64,000 bases of DNA from Variovorax sp. J22G73 (GCF_030317035.1 NZ_JASZYK010000003.1:744001-808000), one strand, 5' to 3'. Shown: positions 36,809-45,637, counted from the stretch's first letter. A program made the numbers and translations. Notes: generated from the sequence alone by a model not told the origin.

Positions 36809-36829
36809 GCGTGTCCTGTGGATGGTGGC

Positions 36830-36846
36830 TACTGGTATGACCAGTA
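36830..36846. promoter_or_regulatory. GntR/FCD-type operator 1
   Basis: TACTGGT-ATG-ACCAGTA is a perfect 7-base inverted repeat with a 3-base centre, 22 bases upstream of the MFS start. It has the same arms as the second site 117 bases away (centre to centre). The TGGTNNNACCA shape is that of FadR/FCD-type regulators. Confidence 0.7.
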
Positions 36847-36947
36847 GGACTTGCGGCGCCGGACGACGATAGCGCGGGAATTTTCATTCACGGATAGTGG
36901 ATTTCCCTGAGCCCCTTGCATTGACCGGATTTCAGTCTGAAAGGCAT

Positions 36948-36962
36948 ACTGGTCATACCAGT
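36948..36962. promoter_or_regulatory. GntR/FCD-type operator 2
   Basis: ACTGGT-CAT-ACCAGT, with the same 6-base arms as the first site, ends 27 bases upstream of the allA start codon. One site lies in front of each divergent gene. Confidence 0.7.
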
Positions 36963-36989
36963 TGATCCAGAGAAGAACAGGAGCTATCG

Positions 36990-37526
36990 TTGACGCTTGC
37001 CCGTCCCCATTTCCTGCCCACCGAGGCGCAGGCGCTAGAGCTTGTCGCGCAGCCGTTGACGCGCGAGGCCTTCGCGGCGTTCGGCGATGTCATCGAGAGC
37101 GGGCAGCGGCCGCCCCTGTCCATCAACGCCGGCATGACGGCGCGCCACCACGACCTGGCGCACGTGGACCTCGGGCCCGAAGGCGGCCGCGCGCTGGTGA
37201 ACATCTTCGAGACGCAGCCGTACGCGTTGCCGCTGCGCGTGGCCATGCTGGAGCGGCACCCGCTGGGCAGCCAGGCGTTCGTGCCGATGGACGGCAGCAG
37301 CTTCCTGGTGGTGGTGGCGCCCGCGGGCGACGCGGTGCGCGTGGAAGACGTGCGGGCCTTCGTCACCGACGGGCGGCAAGGCGTGAACTACGCGCGAGGC
37401 GTATGGCATCACCCCCTGGTGGTGACGCACCGCGTGGCGAACTTCGTGGTGGTGGACCGCGGGGGGGCGGGGCACAACTACGATGAGATTCATCTGCCCG
37501 ACGGGGTCAGGCTCGTGGTCTCCTGA
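36990..37526 (+). CDS. allA: Ureidoglycolate lyase
   Basis: A 178-residue AllA-family protein. AllA splits ureidoglycolate into glyoxylate and urea, the last step of allantoin breakdown. Family features are LTREAFAAFGDVIE near the N-terminus, NIFETQPYALPLRVAMLERHPLGSQAF, and GVNYARGVWHHPL. It starts with TTG, which is supported by AGGAG 5 bases upstream; no suitable ATG lies nearby. It diverges from the MFS gene and shares the GntR operators. Other allantoin genes are not in the window, so the true substrate may be a related ureido acid. Confidence 0.85.
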   Translation: MTLARPHFLPTEAQALELVAQPLTREAFAAFGDVIESGQRPPLSINAGMTARHHDLAHVDLGPEGGRALVNIFETQPYALPLRVAMLERHPLGSQAFVPMDGSSFLVVVAPAGDAVRVEDVRAFVTDGRQGVNYARGVWHHPLVVTHRVANFVVVDRGGAGHNYDEIHLPDGVRLVVS

Positions 37527-37580
37527 GGGGCGCTACTCAACCATTGCAGGCCGCCATCGCAGCGACTGCCTGCAGCACGT

Positions 37581-37616
37581 TCAGTGCCTTCAGTGCCTTC
37601 AGCGCCTTCAGTGCGC
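37581..37616. repeat. 9-base tandem repeat that iterates a stop codon
   Basis: Four units of TCAGTGCCT (the last two imperfect) lie between the convergent ends of allA and the hydrolase gene. On the minus strand each unit carries TGA in the hydrolase reading frame: the actual stop at 37608-37610 is followed by three more in-frame stops. Confidence 0.8.
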
Positions 37617-38570
37617 CTGCGCCGCCAGCACAAACGCCCCCAGCTCCCGATTGAACCGCGCCGCGTCTTCCCAGAACGGCGCATGCCCCACGCCCGGGTA
37701 CTGCGACAGCCTCGCCCCTGGCACGGTAGCCGCCGTGTACCGCCCCACGTCGAGCAGCACGGCCTTGTCCTCGACGCCGTGCGTGACGAGCACCGGCACC
37801 TTCACCGCCTTGAGCGCGGCCTCGTAGGGCGCGGGCCGGCCCGACATGGCGCGCCGCACGTAGCCCGGCGCCATGGTGTTGAAGCCGAGCATGGTCTCGA
37901 ACTCCGCCGCCGTCGGCTGCGTGGAGAAGCAGGCGCGCAGGAAAGCGCGCGTGGCCTCGATGCTCACCGCCTCGTCCGGCGACACCAGCCCGGGAGCGAT
38001 CGCGCCGGCTGGCGCCTTCGCGTTCAGCGGGCCGTTGGTGGACGCATCGACAAAGTCGATGCCCGCGATGCTGCTGTCGCCGTAGGTCATGAGGTAGTCG
38101 CCGAGCACGCGGCCCGCGTAGCTCCAGCCGACCAGCACGGGGCGCTTCATGCCGGTCTGCTCGATGACGGCCTTGAGTTCGTCGGCCCAGCGCTTGCTGT
38201 CGGTGTAGTACTCGGTGCCCTGCGGCTTGTCTGAGAACCCGTGACCGCGCATGTCGTAGGTGACGATGCGAAAGGTCTTCGCCAGGTCGCTGTCGAACTG
38301 CTTGCGCCACGAGAGGTAGCTCTGCATGAAGCCGTGGATGAACACGATCTCGGGGCCGGCAGGGTTGCCCCATTCCTGCACATGCAGTTTGACGCCATCG
38401 GGCGTGGTCACCGTGTGCAGCTTGTAGGGCAGGGCGGGGGCGGCCGCGCTTGCAGCGGCTGGTGCGGGTGAAGCGTTGAGCGTGGGCGTGGGCGTAGGCA
38501 TGCCTTGGGCCAGTGCGCATTGCGCGCCCATCGCCATGAGCAGCGGCAGCAGGGATCGTTGGAGTCGCAT
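37608..38570 (-). CDS. Exported alpha/beta hydrolase
   Basis: 320 residues. The start at 38570 gives a signal peptide (MRLQRSLLPLLMAMGAQCALAQ, cleavage near ALA-QG), followed by a Pro/Ala-rich linker. The fold shows FIHGFMQSYLSW (oxyanion side), the nucleophile elbow GWSYAG, an acidic residue in VTHGVEDKAVLL, and the catalytic His in GVGHAPFWED. It resembles haloperoxidase/epoxide-hydrolase-like esterases; the substrate is unknown. It probably acts in the periplasm. It is read in the same direction as the aldolase operon but has its own promoter region with a shared 43-base element. Confidence 0.87.
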   Translation of the reverse strand: MRLQRSLLPLLMAMGAQCALAQGMPTPTPTLNASPAPAAASAAAPALPYKLHTVTTPDGVKLHVQEWGNPAGPEIVFIHGFMQSYLSWRKQFDSDLAKTFRIVTYDMRGHGFSDKPQGTEYYTDSKRWADELKAVIEQTGMKRPVLVGWSYAGRVLGDYLMTYGDSSIAGIDFVDASTNGPLNAKAPAGAIAPGLVSPDEAVSIEATRAFLRACFSTQPTAAEFETMLGFNTMAPGYVRRAMSGRPAPYEAALKAVKVPVLVTHGVEDKAVLLDVGRYTAATVPGARLSQYPGVGHAPFWEDAARFNRELGAFVLAAQAH

Positions 38571-38644
38571 CGAAGTCTTTCCGTGGTGAAGGTATCGTCG
38601 GGCGCGGAGCACGGGGCCCAATGCCCAGCGCCCCGCGGCGGACC

Positions 38645-38687
38645 CAATGTCGAAACCTTACACAGGCATGCAAACAGGGCTAACCCT
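38645..38687 (-). promoter_or_regulatory. 43-base shared promoter element, copy 1
   Basis: It matches 45609-45651 at 36 of 43 positions without gaps. Read on the minus strand it contains AGGG-N4-CCCT, then GTTTGCAT, then AAGGTTTCGACATTG. It ends 74 bases upstream of the hydrolase start. The rest of the 182-base gap holds nothing else I can name. Confidence 0.6.
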
Positions 38688-38752
38688 TCCCGTTCATCGA
38701 GCGCGCAGGGGCATGCCTGCACCGCCGTGCATGCCTTGCAACACAGGAAAAA

Positions 38753-39559
38753 TCAGTACCCCAGCGTGCCCGCGGCCGGCCGCCGCCCGCCCGCACCGGA
38801 GGCCTGCTGGAAGGCCTGCGTGATGAGGCCTGTGGTGGTGCTTGCGAAGTACCGCGCGCCCCACTGGCCGTACTTGTCTTCGTCCTGCGGCGTGAGCGCG
38901 ATCACGCCGCCGCAGTTGCCCGCGTCGCGAATGGCGCACAGCGCGCGCTGGATCGCGGCCTCCACCTCGGGCGCCTTCCAGTTGTTGTCGAAGCCCATGG
39001 CGTGCGACAGGTCGTTGGGCCCGACGAACACCGCGTCCACGCCGGGCACCGACGCGATCTCGGCGGCCTGCTCGACCGCTTCGGGCGTCTCGATCATCAC
39101 GATCAGCGCCACGCCCGCGTTGCTGCGCTCGGTGTGCGCCACGCCGGGGAACGCGCCGTAGCCGGCGGCGCGGGGGCTGAACGCGCTGCCGCGCCGGCCC
39201 ACGCGCGGGTAGCGCACCTGCTGCACCAGGTCGCGCGCTTCCTCGGCGCTGCCGACCATGGGTATCTGCACGCCGCTGGCGCCCATGTCGAGCACGCGCG
39301 AGATGTCGTGGCGCAGGCAACGCACCACGGGCACGATGCCGCTCGCGCGCGCGGCGCGCAGCATGTGCTCGGTGGTTTCGAGGTTGGCGCTGCCGTGCTC
39401 GTTGTCGAGGATGACGAAGTCGAAACCCGCGTAGCCGCACATCTCGACGATGGCCGGGCTGGGCAGCGAATTGAACAGGCCGCGCAGGCGCTGGCCGCTT
39501 TTCAGCAGCGCGGGCAGGCGGGTGTCGAGCGGGTGATGAGGATGAACAGGATGGTCCAT
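38753..39559 (-). CDS. HpcH/HpaI-family aldolase
   Basis: A 268-residue class II pyruvate aldolase that splits 4-hydroxy-2-oxo acids into pyruvate and an aldehyde. Family blocks are FDFVILDNEHG, GASGVQIPMVGSAEEAR, VRYPRVGRRGSAF and VMIETPEAVEQ (metal Glu), then GVDAVFVGPNDLSHAMG. It is the last gene of a seven-gene operon starting with the HisD-like dehydrogenase, 16 bases after the RraA-type gene. The C-terminal 15 residues are Gly/Arg/Pro-rich and probably disordered. Confidence 0.92.
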   Translation of the reverse strand: MDHPVHPHHPLDTRLPALLKSGQRLRGLFNSLPSPAIVEMCGYAGFDFVILDNEHGSANLETTEHMLRAARASGIVPVVRCLRHDISRVLDMGASGVQIPMVGSAEEARDLVQQVRYPRVGRRGSAFSPRAAGYGAFPGVAHTERSNAGVALIVMIETPEAVEQAAEIASVPGVDAVFVGPNDLSHAMGFDNNWKAPEVEAAIQRALCAIRDAGNCGGVIALTPQDEDKYGQWGARYFASTTTGLITQAFQQASGAGGRRPAAGTLGY

Positions 39560-39575
39560 GGTGTCTGTGTGTCCT

Positions 39576-40295
39576 TCAATGGATGTCGTCGGCCTCGCGC
39601 ATGGCGGCCTCTATCTTCGCCAGGTTGAAGCCGGGGCCGCGCGCGGCGGCCAGCAGCGGTGCTTCCTTGCGCTGCACGCGGTCGATGCACTCGGGCAGCG
39701 CCTGCAGGTACTGCGGCGCGATGAGCACCGCGCCGTGCCGGTCGGCATGAATCAGGTCGTCGTGCGCCACGCGCAGGCCGAACACCTCCACCGGCTCGCC
39801 GATGCGCTCCACGTGCACGAAGGCATGCGAGGGGCCGATGCTGCCCGCAAGAATGGAAAAGCGCGGCGACAGGTCGCCCAGGTCGCGCACCGAGCCGTTG
39901 GTCAGCACGCCGGCCACGCCCAGCCCTTCGTGCACGGCCGAGTTGACCTCGCCCCAGAACGAGCCGACGCCGGGGTGCTCGTCCAGGTCCTGCATCACGA
40001 CGAGGGTGGGCACGCCGTTCACCGGCGCCACGTGGCGGTAGTAGTCCAGGCGCAGCTGGCGCATGTCGGCCGCGGGCCGCGTGGAAGGCTGCGCGGCGCG
40101 AATGCACGCGGTGCGCGCAAAGCCCAGCATCGGCGCCATCGGCTGCGGCGCGGCCACCAGCGTGCCACGGGTGAAGCCCTGCGCGCTGCGTCCGCCCATC
40201 GCGAGCTCGAGCGCGTTGCAAATGGTGGGCGTGTCGACCGAGCGCAGCTTGCGGGCCAGCGCCTCGCTCATCACCGGGTGCGGCGCGGTGCTCAT
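39576..40295 (-). CDS. RraA-family protein (4-hydroxy-4-methyl-2-oxoglutarate aldolase type)
   Basis: 239 residues with the RraA/HMG-aldolase pattern: TPTICNALE near the N-terminus, GVLTNGSVRDLGDL (metal/substrate loop) and VRVAHDDLIHADRHGAVLIAP. Enzymes of this family are divalent-metal pyruvate aldolases or oxaloacetate decarboxylases; the E. coli namesake instead regulates RNase E. With an HpaI-type aldolase as next gene, a catabolic role is more likely. The ATG overlaps the preceding Bug gene stop by 4 bases (ATGA). Confidence 0.88.
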   Translation of the reverse strand: MSTAPHPVMSEALARKLRSVDTPTICNALELAMGGRSAQGFTRGTLVAAPQPMAPMLGFARTACIRAAQPSTRPAADMRQLRLDYYRHVAPVNGVPTLVVMQDLDEHPGVGSFWGEVNSAVHEGLGVAGVLTNGSVRDLGDLSPRFSILAGSIGPSHAFVHVERIGEPVEVFGLRVAHDDLIHADRHGAVLIAPQYLQALPECIDRVQRKEAPLLAAARGPGFNLAKIEAAMREADDIH

Positions 40296-41347
40296 TCGAG
40301 CGTCACGTGGTTGGTCTTGATGAGCTCGGCGAACTTCAGCGTCTCGTCCTGGATGAACTTGCGAAAGGCCTGCGGCGTCATCGGCTTGGGCGTGAAGCCC
40401 TGCGCGGCCAGCCGCTCGACCACCGCGGGCGAGCGCAGCACGGCCACCACTTCGCCGTTCAGCCAGGTGACCACCGGCGCGGGCGTCGCGGCCGGCGCCA
40501 GCAGGCCGAGCCAGGTCGCGGCCTCGAAGCCGGGCACGCCCGATTCGGCCAGCGTGGGCAGCTCGGGTGCCAGCGGCGAACGCGCGGCGCTGGTCACGGC
40601 CAGCGCCTTGGCCTGGTTGTTCTTGGCGAAGGCCAGCGCGGTGGTCATGTTGTCGAACTGCATGTCGATCTGGTTGCCCGCCAGGTCGACCAGCGACTGG
40701 CTGCTGCCCTTGTAGGGCACATGCACCGCCTTGCCGCCGATGCGGTTCAGGAACATCAGCGCCGTGAGGTGCTGCGAGGTGCCGTTGCCGCTGGAGCCGT
40801 AGGACACCGCGTCGGGCTTGGCCTTGACCACCGCGATGAGCGACTTCACGTCGGTCGCGCCCGACTTGTTGCCCGCCAGCAGCACCAGCGGCGTGCTCGC
40901 GAGCTCGGTCACGGGGGCGAAGTCCTTGTCGACGTTGTAGCTCACCTTCTTCAGCAGCGTGGGGTTGACCGACAGTGCCGTCTGCGTGCCCAGCAGCAGC
41001 GTGTAGCCGTCGGGCTTGGCGCGCGCGACGTACTCGGTGCCGATGCCGCCGCCCGCGCCGGCGCGGTTGTCGACCACCACGGCCGTGCCCCAGCGCTTGC
41101 CGAGCTCTTCGGCCACCAGGCGCGCGACGATGTCGGTGGCGCCGCCGGGCGCGAAGGGCACGACGATGGTGACGCGGCCCGTGGCGGGGTAGCCGCCCGG
41201 GCCGGCGGGCGCTTGCGCGGATGCGAGGTTGCCGATGCCGATGCCGCCGGCCAGGGCGAACGCGGCGGCGGCGCGCAATGCGGAGCGGCGAAGGCGCGAG
41301 GCCGTTGTAATGGATGTAAAGGGCGCGATAGGTGTGTCGTGTTTCAT
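40292..41347 (-). CDS. Bug-family receptor, second of tandem pair
   Basis: 351 residues with a Sec-type signal (cleavage near LASAQA) and Bug blocks VTIVVPFAPGGATDIVARLVAEELG, VVDNRAGAGGGIGTEYV and PDGYTLLLG. It starts at 41347 with GAGAG upstream, 10 bases after the stop of another Bug gene, and overlaps the RraA-type gene by 4 bases. Only the receptor is present; the TctA/TctB membrane parts must be supplied from elsewhere. Confidence 0.92.
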   Translation of the reverse strand: MKHDTPIAPFTSITTASRLRRSALRAAAAFALAGGIGIGNLASAQAPAGPGGYPATGRVTIVVPFAPGGATDIVARLVAEELGKRWGTAVVVDNRAGAGGGIGTEYVARAKPDGYTLLLGTQTALSVNPTLLKKVSYNVDKDFAPVTELASTPLVLLAGNKSGATDVKSLIAVVKAKPDAVSYGSSGNGTSQHLTALMFLNRIGGKAVHVPYKGSSQSLVDLAGNQIDMQFDNMTTALAFAKNNQAKALAVTSAARSPLAPELPTLAESGVPGFEAATWLGLLAPAATPAPVVTWLNGEVVAVLRSPAVVERLAAQGFTPKPMTPQAFRKFIQDETLKFAELIKTNHVTLE

Positions 41348-41357
41348 GCTGTCTCTC

Positions 41358-42377
41358 TCATTCGGCCTGGATGCCTGCGTCCTTGATGACCTTGCCCCAT
41401 TTCGCGATTTCCGATTGCTGGAACGCGGTGAAGGCCTCCGACGTGCGGCCGTCGGGCTCCACGCCCAGGCCGCGCAATTTCTCCTGCACGTCGGGCATGG
41501 CGACGATGGCGGCAATCTCGCGCGCCAGCCGGTCGACCACCGGCTTGGGCGTGCCCGCGGGCACGAACACGCCCTGCCACGACTGCATCTCGAAGTTGGG
41601 CGCGCCGGCCTCGGCCAGCGTGGGCACGCCCGGCAGGCTGGCGAGCCGCCTGGCCGCAGTCACGCCCAGCACCTTCACGCGCTTGCCGTCGATCATGGGC
41701 CGCGCGGCGGCCACGGTCTCGAACACCATGTCGATCTGCCCGCCCACCAGGTCGACGATGGCCTGCGAGCCGCCCTTGTAGACGATCTGGCGCATGCGCG
41801 TGTGCGTGATGTTCTCGAAAAGCTGGCCCGACAGGTGCTGCGAGGTGCCGGGCCCCGCGGTGCCGTAGGTGAGGCTGTCGGGCTTGGCCTTCAGCTCGGC
41901 GATGACCTGCGCCACCGAGTTGAAGCGGCTGCCTTCGGGCACCACGAGCACGTTGCTCACCATGCCCACGAGGTTGACGGGCACGAAGTCCTTCACAGGG
42001 TCGTAGCCCAGGTTCTTGTTGAAGAAGGGGTTGACGGCGTGCGTGGTGATGGTGCCGCCGATGACGGTGTAGCCGTCGGCCGGCGCGCGCGCCACGGCCT
42101 GCGTGCCGACGATGCCCGACACGCCTGGGCGGTTGTCGATGATCACCGGCTGGCCCAGCCGCTCGCCCAGGTGCTGGGCCACCAGGCGCGCCACGCCGTC
42201 GGACACGCCGCCGGGGGAGAAGGGCACGACGTACTTGACGGGCTTGGTGGGCCAGGCGGCCGGCTGCGCGTGCGCAACGCCGGCCAAACCGGTCAAGGCG
42301 GTGAGCGTGGAAAGGGCAAGCGGGAGTGCGAGTGCGGCAAGCGTGGCCCGCAGGGCGGGGCGGATTCGGGGGCTCAT
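41358..42377 (-). CDS. Bug-family receptor, first of tandem pair
   Basis: 339 residues. An AGGAGA lies just upstream of the ATG at 42377, and the signal peptide ends near VAHAQP. Bug blocks are WPTKPVKYVVPFSPGGVSDGVARL, IIDNRPGVSGIVGTQ and PADGYTVIGG. It follows the LacI gene by 35 bases. It is not a close copy of its neighbour, so the two probably bind different acids of the same pathway. Confidence 0.92.
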   Translation of the reverse strand: MSPRIRPALRATLAALALPLALSTLTALTGLAGVAHAQPAAWPTKPVKYVVPFSPGGVSDGVARLVAQHLGERLGQPVIIDNRPGVSGIVGTQAVARAPADGYTVIGGTITTHAVNPFFNKNLGYDPVKDFVPVNLVGMVSNVLVVPEGSRFNSVAQVIAELKAKPDSLTYGTAGPGTSQHLSGQLFENITHTRMRQIVYKGGSQAIVDLVGGQIDMVFETVAAARPMIDGKRVKVLGVTAARRLASLPGVPTLAEAGAPNFEMQSWQGVFVPAGTPKPVVDRLAREIAAIVAMPDVQEKLRGLGVEPDGRTSEAFTAFQQSEIAKWGKVIKDAGIQAE

Positions 42378-42412
42378 GGATTTGTCTCCTGGAATGAATG
42401 AAATCGGCCCGC

Positions 42413-43489
42413 TCAGGCGGGCTTCGAAACATTGGCTTTGCCTGGGTTGCTTCGTTTGCCTTGCGAGGGCCGTGCCGCGCGCACCGAGTCGCGCTCGACC
42501 ACGCGGCACGCAATGACCACGTTGCGCGGCTGCGCGTCGTCCTGCATCTGCTCGTGCAGCAGCTCGACCGTGGCCTCGACCATCGGCTCCACGCCCTGCA
42601 CCACGGTCGTGAGGCGGTAGGCGCCCCAGGCCGCCTGCGGCACGTCGTCGAAGCCGACCACGCTCACGTCCTCGGGCACGCGCAGGCCCAGCTCGTGGCG
42701 CAGTACGTCCATGGCGGCGATGGCCATGTGGTCGTTGGCCACGAACACCGCGTCGGGGCGTTTGGCGGCGGGCACGCCGGCGAACATGGCGCGCGCCGCG
42801 TCGCGCGCGCGCTCGAAGCTGTAGTGGCCCACCTCGCGGCGAAACACCTGCACGCCCGCTTGCGCGAGCACCTCGTTGAAGCCGCGCTCGCGCTCCAGGT
42901 TGGTCGAAGACTTTTCCAGCCCCGCCAGGAACGCGATGCGCTTGTGGCCGCGCGCGAGCAGCAGCTCGGCCACCATGCGCCCGCCCTCGCGGTTGTCGGA
43001 AGTGACCGAGCTGGTCGTGTGGCGCGCGAAGGCGCTGGTGTCGGGCACGCGGTTGAACAGCACCACCGGCACGCCCGAGTCGGCGCACTGCCGCGCGAGG
43101 TCGGGCGACAGCATGGCCGAGGCCATGACGATGCCGTCGATCTGGTACTGCAGGATCTCGTCGAGCACGCCGTCGGTCTCGTCGCCGTCGCTGATGAACA
43201 TCAGCACGTGGTAGCCCTGCTTCTGCAGCTTCTGCGAGAGCTTCTCGATCACCAGCGGGTAGAACTGGTTCTCCAGGTAGCCCATGACCAGCGCGATGAT
43301 GCGGCTGCGCCGCGTGATCAGGCTGCGCGCCATGGCGTTGGGCCGGTAGCCCAGCGACTTGGCCGCGATCATCACGCGGGCGCGGGTGTCTTCCGACACG
43401 CTGGCGCCGGGCGTGAAGGTGCGGCTCACGGCCGACTGCGACACGTTGGCCAGTTTGGCGACGTCTTGCGCGGTGGCGTTCGACCTCAT
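42413..43489 (-). CDS. LacI-family transcriptional regulator
   Basis: 358 residues. The N-terminal DNA-binding headpiece is ATAQDVAKLANVSQSAVSRTF, followed by the hinge GYRPNAMARSL and a periplasmic-binding-protein-like effector domain (MGYLENQFYPLVIEKLSQ ... VVGFDDVPQAAWGAYRLTTV). The ATG overlaps the SDR stop by 4 bases (ATGA), so the regulator is made with the catabolic enzymes. It is the likely local repressor of this operon, acting at a dyad in front of the HisD-like gene (inference). Confidence 0.92.
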   Translation of the reverse strand: MRSNATAQDVAKLANVSQSAVSRTFTPGASVSEDTRARVMIAAKSLGYRPNAMARSLITRRSRIIALVMGYLENQFYPLVIEKLSQKLQKQGYHVLMFISDGDETDGVLDEILQYQIDGIVMASAMLSPDLARQCADSGVPVVLFNRVPDTSAFARHTTSSVTSDNREGGRMVAELLLARGHKRIAFLAGLEKSSTNLERERGFNEVLAQAGVQVFRREVGHYSFERARDAARAMFAGVPAAKRPDAVFVANDHMAIAAMDVLRHELGLRVPEDVSVVGFDDVPQAAWGAYRLTTVVQGVEPMVEATVELLHEQMQDDAQPRNVVIACRVVERDSVRAARPSQGKRSNPGKANVSKPA

Positions 43490-44256
43490 GCCGCGCTCCA
43501 GCCGCCGTCGAGCATCAGCGCGCTGCCCGTCATGAGGCTCGAGGCCTCGCTCGCCAGGAACACCACCGCGCCCATGATCTCCTCGGTCTTGCCGAGCCGG
43601 CCCAGCGCGATGCGCTCGGTGACCCAGCCGCGGAAGGCGGGGTCCGCGAACATGTTCGCCGTCATCGCGGTTTCGATGAAGGTGGGGCAGATGGTGTTCA
43701 CGCGAATGTTCGCCGGGCCCAGCTCCCAGGCCAGCGCCTTGGTCATGCCCTCGACCGCGTGCTTGCTCGCGCAGTACAGCGTGCGGCGCGGGCTGCCCAC
43801 CACCCCCATCTGCGAGGAGATGGTGACGATGGAGCCCGGCAGCCCGGCCGCGAGCAGCCCGCGCGCCACCGTGCGCGTGACGTACAGCGTGGCCTTCACG
43901 TTCAGCTCGAACACCGCGTCGATGTCGTCGTCCTGCACATCGACCAGCAGCTTGGGCCGGTTGAGGCCGGCGTTGTTCACCAGCACCTGGAACGGGGCCG
44001 CGGCGCCCAGCGCGGCGGTCACCGCGGCCGAGTCGGTCACGTCGAGCACCAGCCAGTCGCACGCGCCGCCTTCGGCGCGAATCAGCTCGCAGGCCTCGCG
44101 CAGCTCGTTCTCCGAGCGCGCGGCCAGGGTGACGTGGGCGCCGGCGCGCGCCAGCGCCGCCGCCGCGGCCAGGCCGATGCCGCGCCCGGCCCCGGTGACC
44201 AGCGCGCGCTGGCCGTCGACCCGAAAGCCCGGCGAGCGGGGCAGCGCGCCGGTCAC
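43486..44256 (-). CDS. Short-chain dehydrogenase (operon with HisD-like enzyme)
   Basis: 256-residue SDR with TGAGRGIG cofactor loop, NNAG, Ser in TISSQMG, and the YCASK catalytic pair. It starts with GTG at 44256, overlapping the HisD-like stop by 4 bases (GTGA). The frame open to 45627 is an artefact opposite the upstream gene. With the HisD-like enzyme it probably oxidises successive hydroxyl groups of one polyol or hydroxy acid. Confidence 0.9.
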   Translation of the reverse strand: MTGALPRSPGFRVDGQRALVTGAGRGIGLAAAAALARAGAHVTLAARSENELREACELIRAEGGACDWLVLDVTDSAAVTAALGAAAPFQVLVNNAGLNRPKLLVDVQDDDIDAVFELNVKATLYVTRTVARGLLAAGLPGSIVTISSQMGVVGSPRRTLYCASKHAVEGMTKALAWELGPANIRVNTICPTFIETAMTANMFADPAFRGWVTERIALGRLGKTEEIMGAVVFLASEASSLMTGSALMLDGGWSAA

Positions 44257-45572
44257 GACAGCGCCGGCACCGGCTGGTACCACGGCACCTCGGGCCGCGT
44301 GCCATAGCGGCGCACGCGCAGGTTGGCCTGCTCGCCGTGACCCGCGAAGTTCTCCATGTGGCACAGGCGCGAGCAGTACTCGCCCATGAGCGCGCTGGCC
44401 TCGTCGGTCAGCACCTTCTGGTAGGTGCAGGTCTTCAGGAACTTGCCCACCCACAGGCCGCCGGTGTAGCGCGCGTTGCGGTTGGTGGGCAGCGTGTGGT
44501 TGGTGCCGATGACCTTGTCGCCGAAGCTCACGTTGGTGCGCGGCCCGAGGAACAGGGCGCCGTAGTTGGTCATGTGCGCCAGGAAGTAGTCGGGGTCGCG
44601 CGTGAGCACCTGTACATGCTCGAAGGCCAGCTCGTTGGCCTTGCGCAGCATTTCTTCCTGCGTGTCGCAGACGATCACCTCGCCGTACTCGGCCCAGCTC
44701 ACGGCGGCGATGGCGGCGGTCGGCAGGATCTTCAGCTGCCGCTCGATTTCGGCGAGCGTGTCGTGCGCCAGCTGCTCGCTCGTGGTCAGCAGGATGGCCG
44801 GCGACGTGGGGCCGTGCTCGGCCTGGCCCAGCAGGTCGACTGCGCACATTTCGCCGTCGGCGGTGTCGTCGGCGATCACCAGCGTTTCGGTCGGGCCCGC
44901 GAACAGGTCGATGCCCACGCGGCCGTAGAGCTGGCGCTTGGCTTCGGCCACGTACATGTTGCCCGGGCCCACCAGCATGTCGACCGGCGCGATGGTCTGC
45001 GTGCCCACGGCCATGGCCACCACGGCCTGCACGCCACCCAGCACCAGGATCTCGTCGGCGCCGGCCATGGCCATGGCCGTGACGATGGCCGGGTGCGGCG
45101 CGCCCTGGTAGGGCGGCGCCGTGGCCACCACGCGCTTCACGCCGGCCACCTTGGCCGTCAGCACGCTCATGTGGGCCGAGGCCAGCAGCGGGTACTTGCC
45201 GCCGGGGATGTAGCAGCCCACGGCGTCCATCGGGATGTTGCGGTGGCCGAGCACCACGCCGGGGTAGGTCTCGACCTCGACGTCCTTCATCGATTCGCGC
45301 TGGATCTGCGCGAAGTTGCGCACCTGTTTCTGCGCGAAGGCGATGTCTTCGATCTCGCGCGCCGAGAGGCTCTTGCGCGCCTTCTCGATGGCGTCGGCGG
45401 AGAGCCGGAAGTCGGCCGGGTTCCAGTTGTCGAACTGGCGGCTGTAGTCGCGCACGGCGTCGTCGCCGCGCGCCTCGACCGCCTTGATGATGCCTTCGAC
45501 GGTGGCGCGCACCTTGGCATCGTCGTCGGCACGGACTTGCACGTCCTTGCCGCGCTTGAGGTATTTGATCAT
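44253..45572 (-). CDS. HisD-family dehydrogenase (not histidine biosynthesis)
   Basis: 439 residues. HisD-family NAD enzymes oxidise an alcohol to a carboxylate in two steps. Family blocks are present: [52 protein letters not shown] (the Glu-His catalytic pair) and [23 protein letters not shown]. No other his gene is near. The operon partners are an SDR, LacI, Bug receptors and aldolases, so this is a catabolic paralogue, comparable to sulfopropanediol 3-dehydrogenase HpsN. I start it at the ATG at 45572 (MIKYLKRGK); an upstream in-frame ATG at 45611 lies inside an inverted repeat. It is the first gene of the operon. Confidence 0.88.
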   Translation of the reverse strand: MIKYLKRGKDVQVRADDDAKVRATVEGIIKAVEARGDDAVRDYSRQFDNWNPADFRLSADAIEKARKSLSAREIEDIAFAQKQVRNFAQIQRESMKDVEVETYPGVVLGHRNIPMDAVGCYIPGGKYPLLASAHMSVLTAKVAGVKRVVATAPPYQGAPHPAIVTAMAMAGADEILVLGGVQAVVAMAVGTQTIAPVDMLVGPGNMYVAEAKRQLYGRVGIDLFAGPTETLVIADDTADGEMCAVDLLGQAEHGPTSPAILLTTSEQLAHDTLAEIERQLKILPTAAIAAVSWAEYGEVIVCDTQEEMLRKANELAFEHVQVLTRDPDYFLAHMTNYGALFLGPRTNVSFGDKVIGTNHTLPTNRNARYTGGLWVGKFLKTCTYQKVLTDEASALMGEYCSRLCHMENFAGHGEQANLRVRRYGTRPEVPWYQPVPALS

Positions 45573-45595
45573 CGGGTGTTCCCAGTGGTTTGGCG

Positions 45596-45637
45596 TTGCA
45601 TACGAATGCAATGTCGAAACCTTGCATTCGTATGCAA
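45596..45637. promoter_or_regulatory. 16-base perfect inverted repeat in front of the HisD-like operon
   Basis: TTGCATACGAATGCAA (45596-45611) and TTGCATTCGTATGCAA (45622-45637) are exact reverse complements around TGTCGAAACC. Each arm is itself nearly palindromic. The nearest arm begins 24 bases upstream of the start codon. This is a strong operator candidate for the LacI protein of the operon, or a stable leader hairpin. Confidence 0.65.

Noticed and set aside
41358..43088. A 576-codon frame suggesting a Bug receptor fused to another protein
   Set aside because: The upstream part is antisense or out of frame to the LacI gene; the Bug protein has its own AGGAGA, ATG and signal peptide at 42377.
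44253..45572. HisD-like gene as part of histidine biosynthesis, with the HisC-type gene at 51952 as partner
   Set aside because: The two genes are in different operons with transport and catabolic genes, and no hisG, hisB, hisA or hisF is near. Both are better read as catabolic paralogues.
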